DNA from: Megascapheus bottae
Lineage: Eukaryota; Chordata; Mammalia; Rodentia; Geomyidae
DNA length: 64,000 nucleotides
Assembly: GCA_024803745.1 (NCBI GenBank)
Contig: JANJXV010000024.1
Span: 10,989,427-11,053,426, forward strand
Direction: 5' to 3'
Part shown: piece after piece, positions 48,221 through 58,738 of the stretch
Layout: each line of letters begins with the position of its first letter
Position numbering within the stretch: position 1 is the stretch's first letter
Position numbers and translations under genes: made by a program
The notes under the pieces: generated by a model
What the model saw: the letters and a program-made list of their open reading frames with translations, nothing else
What the model was told of the DNA's origin: nothing
The model's database searches: none

Positions 48221-50073
48221 TCTAACCTGGTATAATTATTACCATCATCATCCTACTGATAAACTGGGGCAAAAGTTAAATTAAACAAGCTCTGAGAAGC
48301 TCAGATAAGCACCTTCTACCCCCAATCTTCAGGTCCTTGCCCAAACTCCTGGCTACACAAAGGAGGTAGAGTCATATAGGAATCCCTAAAGATTGATGAA
48401 ATTAGCACAGAAGAGGAGGGTCACAAAGCAGGAAAATAATCCTTTTCTAAAAGTGGGTGTTTCTGAGATTTGGAGCAAGTGAGAAGGAAGATTAAACCAG
48501 AGAAGAGAGAAGAGTTGGGGATTTCATAACACTAGGCCAGACACCATCCCCAAACAGAAAATATCATGTGACACAGAATCCAGACTCCTGGGAGCAATCC
48601 TAGATCCCAGGAGAGGGAAAGATCCTGGAGCATCATAGCTCTGTATCTTGTCTCTAGGCCTGATAGAAATTATTTACAACTGCCTTATTTACAGCCATCT
48701 CTAAGGTTTCTGGAGACAGAAAATGAGAGCAACTTTGGCTTCCTGTACTCATCTTGTATCCTTCTCCTTGCCAGGAGACTCTTCTAATGTCTGCTCAAAT
48801 GTCTCTTACTCTCCCTAGGGCCTGTTCCTCTCAAGAATGCCTTAGACACAGAGAGTTTGTGGTCAGCAGCCTCCTCATTTGAGGAAATTTCATCAATCTC
48901 AAAATAGCCATTAAACTGCATCTTAATGTCCTCTCATCTATGTAAAGGAAACTCACAGAGGCTGTACAGCCTCTCAGGGGATATGAAAGACAGAATGCCA
49001 ACATCAGGTGTGGACCAAACTAGGCAGGCCCCCTACATACCTTCATAATCAGAAAGCCTTTGATTCAATTCCTTTCATCATTTCTTGTGAAGTTTTCTAT
49101 TGCTTTGTTCATTGTTTGTCACCATCCCTGTCTTCAGCCCCACTTTAAATCTCACATGCCTTAGGAGTAGTTTTTCACAATATAAAATGAAGCCTCATTA
49201 ATTCAGGTTAAGTTGGAAAAGTCAAGTCCCCTGAGTAAGAAATAAAGTGAAAAGTATTTCCAACTTAATATGTATGTGTGTGTACTACAGAAGACTACAT
49301 GATATAATTAACAAATAAGGTATGGAAATGGTGAACTATAGAAACTTTATTTCTAAGATGGCACTCTATGTAATTCAAAATGTTTTTATCATAAATTATT
49401 TTGTATCAGCAATATATTCAGTACATAAAGGCAGTGTCTAGGTAATAGATCATCCACTGTGAATCAAAATGTCATGATTTATCCTGCTGAATCTGAACTA
49501 TTAACTTGCTAAAAATTATACATAATTATTCCAAGTGTGCATCAGAGCAATCTGAATTAATGAGGTTCTATTCTATTGTAGATATAATAAGTCTGACAAT
49601 TTTATGGCCATCTTATCTTCTAGAGTGTCACTCCTATCTACAGATTAGTAATAAATACTGTTTCTTCACACAGGAACTTTTTTGTCATAACAGAGCATCC
49701 CACCTTGAAGAAGTTTCACCACGTAAATTATCTCATCCGTACTTCAAATAGCAAAGGAAGGCTTTTTGTATGACAAATGTGCTAGGGGCTCATTATTCTC
49801 TAAAAAAAAAATTTTTTAAAGACCTGCTTTGCTTTAAAAATGAGCCTCACTGAAGAAGAAATACCAAGATGGTAAGGACCCACTATGTCATAGAATTTAC
49901 TACCTTTCTCTCTCTTTCTCTTTAGGACTATTCCCTGTATTCAGGGACTATGTTCAGGCATAATTAATCAGTCCAGTTAATCATAAATAATGAAACTAAC
50001 ATGACAATTGCAGAAGGCACAGAATCCCATATATCAGGACCTACCTCTTTCTACTTTCTTTCTTTCCTTTATG

Positions 50074-50079
<6 letters not shown>
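48221..50079. other. Intronic sequence flanking the GRM8 exon
   Basis: Unique intron. A MIR-like minus-strand trace may lie at 48228-48320 ('attaccatcatcatcctact'). No other feature seen. Confidence 0.45.
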
Positions 50080-50125
<46 letters not shown>

Positions 50126-50340
50126 TATACTGGGACTTAAAATCAGGGCTTTGTATTTTTGCTTGGCTTTTCCCTCAAGGGTGGCATTCTACCACTTGAG
50201 CCACATCTCCACATGAGGGTTTTTGCTGGATAGTTGGAGATAGGAGTCTTCCTGGACGTGTTCTCCCTGGGCTGGCTTAGAACTGCAATCCTCAGATCTT
50301 GAGTAGCTATGATTACAGGAGTGACTCCCACCACCTGACT
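50080..50340 (-). mobile_element. SINE with (CA)n tail next to the GRM8 exon
   Basis: A minus-strand 7SL+Geo SINE (50125-50340: 'tcagatcttgagtagctatg', 'cacttgagccacatctccac') whose 3' tail is a 45-bp (CA)n run (read as TG on the plus strand, 50080-50124). It is sense to GRM8 and starts only 85 bp beyond the splice donor. Confidence 0.85.
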
Positions 50341-50419
50341 TCACTTTGTCCTTTACGCCTGTACCTGCAGTTGCAACAGCTCATTGCCCTTGCACAGGGG
50401 TCACAAAACAATGTCATTT

Positions 50420-50428
50420 ACCTACCTT
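50420..50428 (-). other. GRM8: GRM8 5' splice site
   Basis: The minus strand reads AAG|GTAGGT, a good U1-type donor directly after codon 170. Without splicing the frame closes three codons later (TGA at 50414-50416). Confidence 0.9.
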
Positions 50429-50935
50429 AAAAAGTCTTAAAATATTAGCAACCATGATGGACACGGAGCTGGCGGCAGCACCTATGACACCAGAAATCTT
50501 GTCAGGCTTGGTGAAGATGGGTGGGTCTCCGTTAGCACACTTCACGTCGGAAGCATCCTTCTCTATCAAGGCCTGCACGAAGGTTAACGACTGCTCCAGA
50601 GCATAGGTGTCTCTGGAACACGTGTCGAGGATCCTGACACCCAGGGTGATATTGGAGAGGAGATCTGGGTCCTTGTTAATCTGGTCAATGGCATACAGCA
50701 TGGCCTCCAATCTATGGATCCCCTTTTCCTTCTTCAGTTCCCCACAAGGCACCCCTCTCTCTCCCTTTGCATGGACAGGGAAGAGACCTCCCAAAATGAT
50801 GTCCCCATCCACTCGGATAGAATGGGCATATTCCTGGCTGTGAGTTCTCTGCATCATGGTGAGGATCCAGTAGAACTTGGCTGTCAAGAGGAAGAAACAA
50901 GAGCAAGAGGCGGAGCGCTTTCCCTCGCATGCCAT
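50426..50935 (-). CDS. GRM8: Metabotropic glutamate receptor 8, first coding exon
   Basis: Encodes residues 1-170 of mGluR8, a class C G-protein-coupled receptor that senses glutamate at presynaptic membranes and signals through Gi/o. Visible: basic N-terminus and hydrophobic signal peptide (about 14-33); start of the Venus-flytrap ligand domain '[15 protein letters not shown]' (about 41-55); cysteines 64, 106 and 133 at family positions; an N-glycosylation site NIT at 95; and '[15 protein letters not shown]' (152-166), containing a serine of the glutamate pocket. The N-terminal 'CEGKRSASC' segment separates it from GRM4, GRM6 and GRM7. The start ATG (50933-50935) has a strong Kozak context (G at -3 and +4), and an in-frame TAG lies upstream at 51026-51028. 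The exon ends in phase 0 at Lys170, followed by GTAGGT. The remaining exons lie beyond the window's left edge. Confidence 0.96.
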
Positions 50936-51253
50936 GTCCTCCACGGTGGGTGTTGCAATCCACGACCCGAAGTTTATTCTTGATACCGAAAAAGAGGGAC
51001 CACCTGAGGCCACACCTTCTGGAGGCTACCATCAGGGCCCATGGGGGAAAGAAGGGCTCTGTGGACTTCAGCAAGTTTTCTTGGTTCCAGTGTCACAGTG
51101 AATTTCCATCCGACCTTTAAGGTCCAAGTTTATTCCCGGGAAAAGTCAACTTGCCTGGAATGCTGCAAAAAGAAGAGTAGCATCTGAGCTTCTGATATAG
51201 TGATGAGGTCGACGTTTCATGTCCTGGCAGTCAGCCCTGTAGCAGACTTACTC
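50936..51253 (-). other. GRM8: GRM8 5'UTR part of the exon with two candidate acceptors
   Basis: Upstream of the ATG the minus strand shows two strong acceptor-like sites: a pyrimidine run ending TTTTTGCAG, exon starting at 51162, and CTGTTTATTCCCACAG, exon starting at 51253. Either gives a long leader of about 227 or 318 nt with several upstream ATGs. Which one is used cannot be told from sequence alone. Confidence 0.6.
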
Positions 51254-51699
51254 CTGTGGGAATAAACAGAAAGGAAAAATGGGGGGAGGGGGGAAGAGGT
51301 TCTGTTCAGTGAGGCTGCAATTTTTACATGTTTAAGCCTTGTCTACATTCATTTATTTTTCTCTCCCTCCACTCAGTAAGAAACTCTCTTGTCCCCCTGT
51401 GATTCTGAACACCTGGTCACTCTGCAGCTAAAACAGGAGGACGGATGACACTTTCAGAGCAAGTGAAAAGGCAAGAAGCAGCAAGTAAGTTTGATAGCCA
51501 AAAAGTATTTTTGTTTATCATTTAATTTTAATAAATTCTGTTTCCATGAAGGTAAAAACCCTGATAGATGGCATAATTCCAAGTCTGTTTTTCACATTTT
51601 AGAGCTACTTGAATCCAGCATTTAAATGTCATCCACAAAATCATAGTGCAAAGTTATTGTTCTGTGATATATTTAACAAGCCAGAAGCTTGTTATTAAC
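51254..51699. other. Intronic sequence upstream of the GRM8 exon
   Basis: Contains a G-rich purine patch (51282-51298), which the GRM8 transcript reads as a C/U-rich tract upstream of the more distal acceptor. Nothing else recognised. Confidence 0.5.
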
Positions 51700-51905
51700 A
51701 TTTTTTGTGTGTCAGTACTAGAACTTGAACTTGGGGCCTGGGCACTGTGCCTGAGCATTTTTGAAGTACACTTCCATACCTGGCTTTTTGATAGCTAATT
51801 GGAGATTTAATTCTCACAGATTTTCCTGCCCAGGCTGGCTCAGACCTCAGACTTCAGCCTTCTGGATGGCTAGGGTTATAGGCATGAGCCACCACCAATG
51901 CCAGG
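51700..51905 (-). mobile_element. 7SL+Geo SINE
   Basis: Minus-strand copy: 'gtgtgtcagtactagaactt', 'ttgatagctaattggagatt', 'tggatggctagggttatagg' and a 'ccaccaccaatgccagg' 5' end. Confidence 0.85.
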
Positions 51906-53225
51906 TCTTGTTAATATTTTTAATATCCCAGATTTCCCAGTTGGAAAAAAATTATTTTATTTCCCAGTAGGAAAAAATTATCCAAGAAAATCCCCCCACC
52001 CAAAGATTTTAAAAGATATATAAATTGTGTAACTTGTGAAAACATTTAACATGGAACAACATATCCATTATCTATTGTTTTCTGACGATAAAGCAAAGAC
52101 TGGAAAATTAAAGACATGGGGAAGGGGGTATGTGACAGTCTTCCTGTTGTTACTGTTAGAATTTAATTGGTTGAGATGGAAGCATGGGGTTAGCTTACAG
52201 TTCTCAAGTAAATACACTTGATCCTGAGATCTCTAGGAAAGCATCAGAGCTGATGATGAGTTGAAACCCTTGCTAATTTTGTCTGACTCAGTGGAGAAAA
52301 CAGTTATTTCCTCAAGACTAGAAATATCCTAGAGTAAGAAAGTTTATGCAAATCCATAGGAAAAGTTCATTCTAGGTCTTTCATCCTTAAAGAATCCCAT
52401 GAGTCGCTCAAAAGACTTTTGAAGACATTGAACTGAAGATGAGAACTAATCTAACCTAGGAATCTGAGGGTTGGGTCATATTTTACATTAGGAGAATAAA
52501 CAGCACCCATTGATTTGGGCAGAATGGTTATAACAGTGTTCATTCCTAACTTATATGTATATGAGTTTCAACTCTGAAATTTAGACCATTTCTTTCTCTC
52601 TTAGCCAGCCAACATCTGGTCATGTTTTCCACTCACTTGTTCAAGTTCCAGTTCATAAAATTTTCTTTCCATCCTCCTTGTCCCAAAAGAAAAAGATGGA
52701 TCCTCCCTAGGGAACAACTGAACATATGCTCAAGTGCCTTCAGAGAGAGCTGCACCTTTTTTTCCTCCCTTTCCCACTTTAGTGAAGGGGCTCAGAGCAG
52801 TCCACTGCACTGAGCACACTGCGAGAAGGCGGGCCAGCCACTGGCCCCTCTGACCGGTGCCCTCTGCCCTATGGCACATGGTAAACCTTGTATTTCTCCC
52901 ATAGTTCTCCAGTTATTTGGTCTAATGCTGCTTAAGTTCACTGCCCCATTCTCAGAGCATCTGCTCCTCCCTTGGAAACTCTGATTCCACAACAGCCTGA
53001 CCTCAAACAGTCCACAAAAGGAAACAGAAAGTCAACCTGACTTTCTGATTGAAACCATTTACGTGATAGGCTGTAAATTACCCAGGGAAATAAGTTGAAT
53101 TATGTCCTATAGTTCTTCAAAGAAGACTAGTTTCATGAGAGTAAAACCTCACTAACTTCCATCACTAATTTAGAATTTGAGATCAAATCCACAGGGCTAG
53201 ACTGACCCTTAAGAACTCCTGTCTG
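51906..53225. other. Intronic sequence without recognised gene
   Basis: Unique intron in the GRM8 upstream interval. Nothing recognised. Confidence 0.5.
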
Positions 53226-53480
53226 AAGCCGGGTGCTGGTAAACCACGCCTATAATCCCTGCTACTCAGGAGGTTGAGAGCTGAGGATCCAGGTTCTGAG
53301 TTAGCACAGGTAGAAAAGTGTGACACTCTTGTCTCCAACTAACCACGAAAAAAAAAAAACAGAAATAGAGTTTCCTTGAACAAAAACAAAAAACAAAAAA
53401 CCAACTCAGGGGCAGTGCCTAAGTCCTCAGTTAGACACTCAGACCAGCCAAAAAAAAAAAGAAAGAAAGAAAGAAAGAAA
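53226..53480 (+). mobile_element. 7SL+Geo SINE with AAAG-rich tail
   Basis: Begins 'gccgggtgctggtaaaccac'. The right half is disturbed by a (CAAAAA)n-like run, and the tail leads into (AAAG)n at about 53460-53480. Confidence 0.82.
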
Positions 53481-54829
53481 AGAAAGCCTTTCTGGCAGAA
53501 CCTGGAACCCATAGACAAATGAAATATGAAATGAAGGTATAATATTCAAGGGGAAATAAATGGTGCCAGCACTCCACAGCCTTTCCTCATTAAACCACCA
53601 CACTCTCCCACATGCCTGAATGCTGGAGAGAATACATGGCTGCCAGTCATAGACCACAATGTAAACAGTCCATCCCTACTTGCAAAGCATCCTTACCTAC
53701 CCTACGCCCCTTGCTGTGGAGTCCTGGAAGTAAGCCCAATGAGATCCCTTTAAAATGATGGATGCTTCAATAAGGTCCAGTGTCTTTGGCATGCCCTATG
53801 TCTGTTTCCTTTTAGGAAATGTCAAGGAATGGAGAGCAGGAAGGCCGGAGTTATTTGTTTTAGTAGACAAATACAATGAAATGAAAACGAAAGTTTCCAT
53901 GTGCTGGTCAGCTTGCTTGAATTTTGGCTAGTGTTTTCTCCTCTGTAACATAAAATCCATGGCATGCAGACACTCTAGTGGATTCTCTAGACTTAAGTGG
54001 GTGACAGAACCTGCATACATGGCTATGTGCTCAATTAACAGGAGCTAACCTCTTCTACTTAAGGAGAGCAACTTTTGTCTACTTGCTCAGTTGATGAAAC
54101 TTCTACTCAATTTTGTTTGTGCCTTTAAAATACAATCAGAGCTCCTTATAAAATATTTAAATATTGCAGCTACTTCCAGGACTGATACATTGCCACATAA
54201 TCCCAGACTCAGTGGCTAGATTTAGTTTCCCTTTGAAATTGAAAAAAAAAATATTAAGTGAAAGCCTGTAGAAAATGACATAAGTCTAATTGTGTAATGT
54301 TACATTATCCTAATCTTGCTCTGAGAGAGTTCTTGTGAGCTTGAATCCAAACGTAGCCTAGTTGGAATCAATGAGTTAAGAAAAAAAAATAATAATGACC
54401 TTTCTCTGTTATAGATCCAAATAGCTCTACTTCACTCCCATGTTTGATTTCAAGGAAAATAGCTTCTCTCTCAAACTGACCTTGCTCTGGGCTCTGCAGA
54501 AACTTCACCTGTGCTGACAGACTTCTTAAAGGAATTGTGAGGCCTGAGCTGACATCGGAGAACGGAGGCCTTCAGAGAGGTTAGCTTAGCTATGTGCCAC
54601 TCACTGAGCCCTCCTCACACACATCCCGCCGATCCTACACTACATAGGGTATATCACCACTGGCCTCTCACAGTGCTCCAGTTGTTTTCCGAGAGACCAT
54701 TAAAGACATTTCTTCATGGACCAGAGGCCTGAATTTTGCTGCTTTCTCCTTCTTCCTCTTGTTCATCCTCTCCCCCTCCTCCAACTCTTCTTCTTTCTCT
54801 TCCTCCTCTCTCTCCTCCTTATTCTGCCT
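53481..54829. other. Intronic sequence without recognised gene
   Basis: Unique intron. A pyrimidine-rich stretch lies at 54740-54825 (CTT/CCT units). No exon recognised. Confidence 0.5.
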
Positions 54830-55190
54830 TGTTTTGGTACTAGGTACCAAACACGGAGGTCTCATCATCACTAGACTGATTTTCTACCACTGAAGCCATG
54901 AGTCTGGCCTCTTCGGGCATTGGTGATTTTTGAGGCAGGCTCTCATTGTATGCTTAGATGGCCTGGGCTTCCATCTTCCTTCTAGTGATTCCCCTGGGTT
55001 GCTGGGAATTTTAAGTACCATTGTGCCCAACCATTATGCTTGCCCAATCACCACCAGGTACAGCCATTATTTGAGTGGGAGCCTCCAAATCAACTGCCTA
55101 TTGTTTCCCTAGACTGCCCTTAAACTTCGATCCTTTGATTTCCAATTCTCACATAACCAAGGATTACAGGCTTGAGCTGCCACCTGCTAG
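54830..55190 (-). mobile_element. Old B1-dID-like SINE cluster
   Basis: The reverse complement gives, in order, a 7SL-like unit ('caagcctgtaatccttggtt'), a second 7SL-like unit ending 'gcctgcctcaaaaatcacc', then an ID-like unit ('catggcttcagtggtagaaa'). All are heavily worn. Confidence 0.5.
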
Positions 55191-55944
55191 CTGCTTCCTT
55201 TTGTTTATGTACTATGCTAAGTCTCAAGTCTCTAACACATATTTAATGAATTTCCATAGATTGCCTGTATAAATGGGAAAAGGAGATTCAGAAAGGTTGA
55301 GTACAGTCCTGATCTAGCAAGAAACAGCACTCCACAAAGTCCTCAAGCCTGAAGGTCAGTCCTATCTTTTGAGAAGGCCTTAGTACTGTGGAGACCAGCT
55401 ATGATCACAAGTGAGGACAGGGCCCTTACCTCTTCACTAGAATCTTTCAAGACTCTGTACCTCTTCAGTGGCTAATTAGGAAAGGACAATACGGGGGCCA
55501 TTTTAGAAGGGTGATTTCCGAATTTCTTAAGGGGTTGAAAATATCCAGTTCACTTTTTCTAAATCTGGTTTCCCTTCAGATCTAGTTTCTTGATGAGCCA
55601 CAGCCCCAGAAGGAGCAGGGTCTATCAGACTCAGCCTTCTTGTCTTAATCTAGTAGCATGCTGTAGTAAAATCCCCACTGAGAAGCTTCATTGATAGCCA
55701 AAAGTTAGCTCTTTTTTTTTTTTCTCATCACAATACCAAAGCAGCATGCCTATGCTGGGTTTCATTCGTCTGTAACAGAAAGGTGATGTTAGTGCTGACA
55801 CCAACCCACAGACATGCAAATCCAGATGATCACCTGAAACTATTTGGAAATACATCGTATTTCTGTGCCATCTTGAAGACTGCCATGTGTGTGGATTCCT
55901 CGTGGAGGCAGAGTAGGGATAGGGACCTTCCCTGGGCTCTTTGG
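55191..55944. other. Intronic sequence without recognised gene
   Basis: Unique sequence with a possible MIR trace near 55270-55330. Nothing else recognised. Confidence 0.45.
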
Positions 55945-56066
55945 ACAGTCATGGGCTAGTGAAACTGAACATGCTACTTCATCTCTGTAGAATTCCTCTG
56001 TGAAATGAGTGACCATATTCTGATCTTTAAGGTACCTTCCAGCTTCCCATTCCGAGGTTCTTTTAT
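55945..56066 (+). mobile_element. MIR-family SINE fragment, ancient
   Basis: 'acttcatctctgtagaattc', 'ctgtgaaatgagtgacca', 'aaggtaccttccagcttcc' in MIR order. Confidence 0.5.
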
Positions 56067-56072
56067 TTAATA

Positions 56073-56304
56073 AGAGATTATACTCAAGGGCCAGGAGTTT
56101 GGCCTAGTGGTTAAAGTGCTTGCCTAGCATGCATGAAGACCTGGGTTCAATTCCTTGGTACCACATATATAGAAAAAAAAGCTGGAAGTGGTGCTGAGGC
56201 TCAAGTGGTAGAGCTCTAGCCTTGAGAAAGTCCAAGGACAGTGCTCAGGCCCTGAGCTCAAGCCAGGACTGGCGCAAAAAAAAAAAAAGAGAGATTATAC
56301 TCAA
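56073..56304 (+). mobile_element. IDL-Geo SINE with perfect 15-bp target-site duplication
   Basis: Near-consensus copy: 'gccaggagtttggcctagtg', 'gggttcaattcc', Geo half, A13 tail. The repeat agagattatactcaa is exact at 56073-56087 and 56290-56304, so it is likely among the youngest SINEs here. Confidence 0.95.
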
Positions 56305-57420
56305 ACATCAGAGCAAGGCTTTGCCAACTGAGCACAATTACTGATTTTGTTTGCAAGCTGAGTGACTTTTTCCCATCTGGAGAGAGGGCTATGAAAGCTC
56401 TTCTAGACAAGCAGGCCCCATATTAAGAAAATCTCATCCGCAAGAAGCTCAATGTACTAAACAGATAAATTAGAAGGTGATTATTTGCATTACAAAAGAA
56501 TTCACCACAGGTTTCCTTTAATAGCTAAATCCTGTGCATTTAAAATACAATCTGATTTAGTAGAATTCAATTTGCACCCTTTTTTCCCAAAAACACAGCT
56601 GTTGCATCAAGAGACCATATTTAAAGATATGAGAAGCTTCTTTTGTTGCATGTGGCAGATTAGAAGAGGGAAATGGGGGTGAATGCCCACAGTATGCCTG
56701 CAGTGTGTCACACAGTATCTCCTCCCTCCTAAAATTCACCTACACACTTGGCATTACAGCCTCATTCTGGATACAAAGACCTGCAAACAGGTATGTTATA
56801 TTACCTGTACCAAGATTCTGGTCAGGGTTCAAATGCAGGACTGCTGTGTGTACCTTCCTCCACATCCCCTGGGAGCAGGGCTCTTGGTGGACTTGGTGCT
56901 GTCATGTGAGGTATGAGTGAGTTATCCAAGCATCCTAGAAAACCCTCCTGCAGTCTCTTCAAGGCACTGAACAACTCACTTGGCTTTGTCTGAGGAATGA
57001 TTGCTGCCTCCTACTTGGCTATGAAATCAAAGGATATAATGTATATAAAAGTACTTCATAAACTACCAGAAGCTTTTAGAAAGGACAGGGAAATGATTAA
57101 TGCATCATCAGTTCTGGAATTTAAATATTTTCCTGGTATAATGTTCTTAGGCATGCTGAGAAGATTACTATCCCATCATCCTTATGGCTGGTGTGATCTT
57201 AACAACAGTTGTGCATCTAAGAATAAGCCTTGGAAATTCCATATTGGGAGCCTGGAGCTTGAAGGAAAGCTGGAAGGACACAAGAGGAAAGTCAACGCTT
57301 GTGCAAGATGTGCCTGGTAAGCCTACAGTGGTGGATACTTGAAGCGTCCCAAGGGCTATTATGAAGGAAGTAGTGACAGGATACACTTTTGTAGTTTTGT
57401 TTTGTTTTGTTTTTAAATAT
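56305..57420. other. Intronic sequence without recognised gene
   Basis: Unique intron with no supported gene. Confidence 0.5.
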
Positions 57421-57695
57421 AGCCAGGTACCAGTGGCTTATACCTGTAATCCTGATTACTCAGGAGGCTGAGATCTGAGCATCATGGTTCAAAGACAGCC
57501 TGCCTGATCAGGAAAGTCTATAAAGTCTTATGGAAGAGACCATAAGACTCATCTCCAATTAATCATACAAAAAAAAAAGCCAGCTGCACAGCTGTAGCTC
57601 AAGTGATAAAACATTAGTCTTTAACACAAAAGCTTAAGGACAGTGTCCTAGCCCTAAATTCAAGCCCCAGGTCTGGTACCAAAAACCAAACAAAA
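57421..57695 (+). mobile_element. 7SL+Geo dimeric SINE with internal stutter
   Basis: Begins 'gccaggtaccagtggcttat'. 'taaagtcttatgg' and 'ccataagactcat' form a small duplicated or inverted patch in the linker. Ends 'caagccccaggtctggtacc'. Confidence 0.88.
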
Positions 57696-58086
57696 CTAGA
57701 TAATGGGAAAACTTTCTAAATTATAAGCAGAACATAATTCTTTTACCCCTGAGGGTTATTGTCACTAGGAAAAAAAAATCAGGTAATAAGAAGCCCAGCG
57801 TAGTTCTATCTTTAAACAAAATCTTTTTCTGGAAATTGGAAGGCTATGTACAATAACCTCTGTCCACTCCTCTTGAGCCTTTCCTACATCTTCCCACTTG
57901 TGGTGAACTGCTGCCCTCCCCACTACCTCCTCAAAGCTGGACCTTCTCCTGCCCTGGCTGGCATCTTCCCTGGTCCTGGCTTCAAGAGCTTTCTCCCTCA
58001 TTAGCCTGGTACTCTGCAGGAAGGAAGTGGAGACACTCCTATCATCCTCCAGCAAAAGTGTCTACATTTTTAACATGGTTCCTAAG

Positions 58087-58353
58087 TCAGTCATCATTTC
58101 TCTTTTCTCTTTCTTTCTTTTGTCAGTTATGGGGCTTGAACTCTGGGCCTGGGTGTTGTCCCAGAGCTCTTTAGCTCAAGACTACCACCCTACCCCTTGA
58201 GCCATAGCACCACTTCCACTTTTCTGGTGGTTAACTGGAGATAAGAGTCTCACAGTCTTTAGTTCCCAGGCTGGCTTTGAACCATGATCCTCAGATCTCA
58301 GCATTCTAAGTAGCTAGGATTACAGGCTACCATGCCCGGCTCAGTCATCATTT
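58087..58353 (-). mobile_element. 7SL+Geo SINE with 13-bp target-site duplication
   Basis: Minus-strand dimer flanked by tcagtcatcattt at 58087-58099 and 58341-58353. Complete right and left halves ending 'ctaccatgcccggc'. Confidence 0.93.
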
Positions 58354-58599
58354 TTTTTTTCATAGAAATACACCATTAACACCAGCTAAGTCTGGTGATG
58401 TAACAGGCTAGAGCAGGGAGCTCTACGTCAAGCTTGAACTCTCAACAGTGCCTCTGGAATCACTCCAGCAGTTATGTCCACAGCTCATAAGATGGGGCCT
58501 GAGAGAAGACATTTTGCTCAAGGTCCTTCCACTCCGCGGATGAGTTTGTACAGCCTGTCAAAGCATGAGTGGAATCTAAAATCAAAGAAAACAACATTC

Positions 58600-58738
58600 T
58601 CTGAGAGAAGCAAGGAAGAGAGAGGGGAGAGAGGGAAGAAGGGAGGGAGGGAGGGAGAGAGGGAGGGAGAGAGGAAGGAAGGAAGGAAGGAAGGAAGGAA
58701 GGAAGGAAGGAAGGAAGGAAGGAAGGAAGGAAGGAAGG
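58600..58738. repeat. Purine microsatellite ending in (GGAA)n
   Basis: GA/GGGA-rich purine run followed by about 16 uninterrupted GGAA units (58673-58738). Confidence 0.95.

Noticed and set aside
1..50425. Further GRM8 coding exons in the downstream intron
   Set aside because: I looked on the minus strand for the next exon, which should begin in the ligand domain with an Ile-Pro-Gln-Ile-Ser type start, and found none. The intron is longer than the window.
50936..51013. N-terminal extension of GRM8 starting at 51013
   Set aside because: That position is a GTG codon, an in-frame TAG lies just above it, and the known family start is the ATG at 50935.
58600..58738. Array-like short direct repeats suggestive of CRISPR
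   Set aside because: Simple GGAA microsatellite with no spacers, in a mammalian genome.
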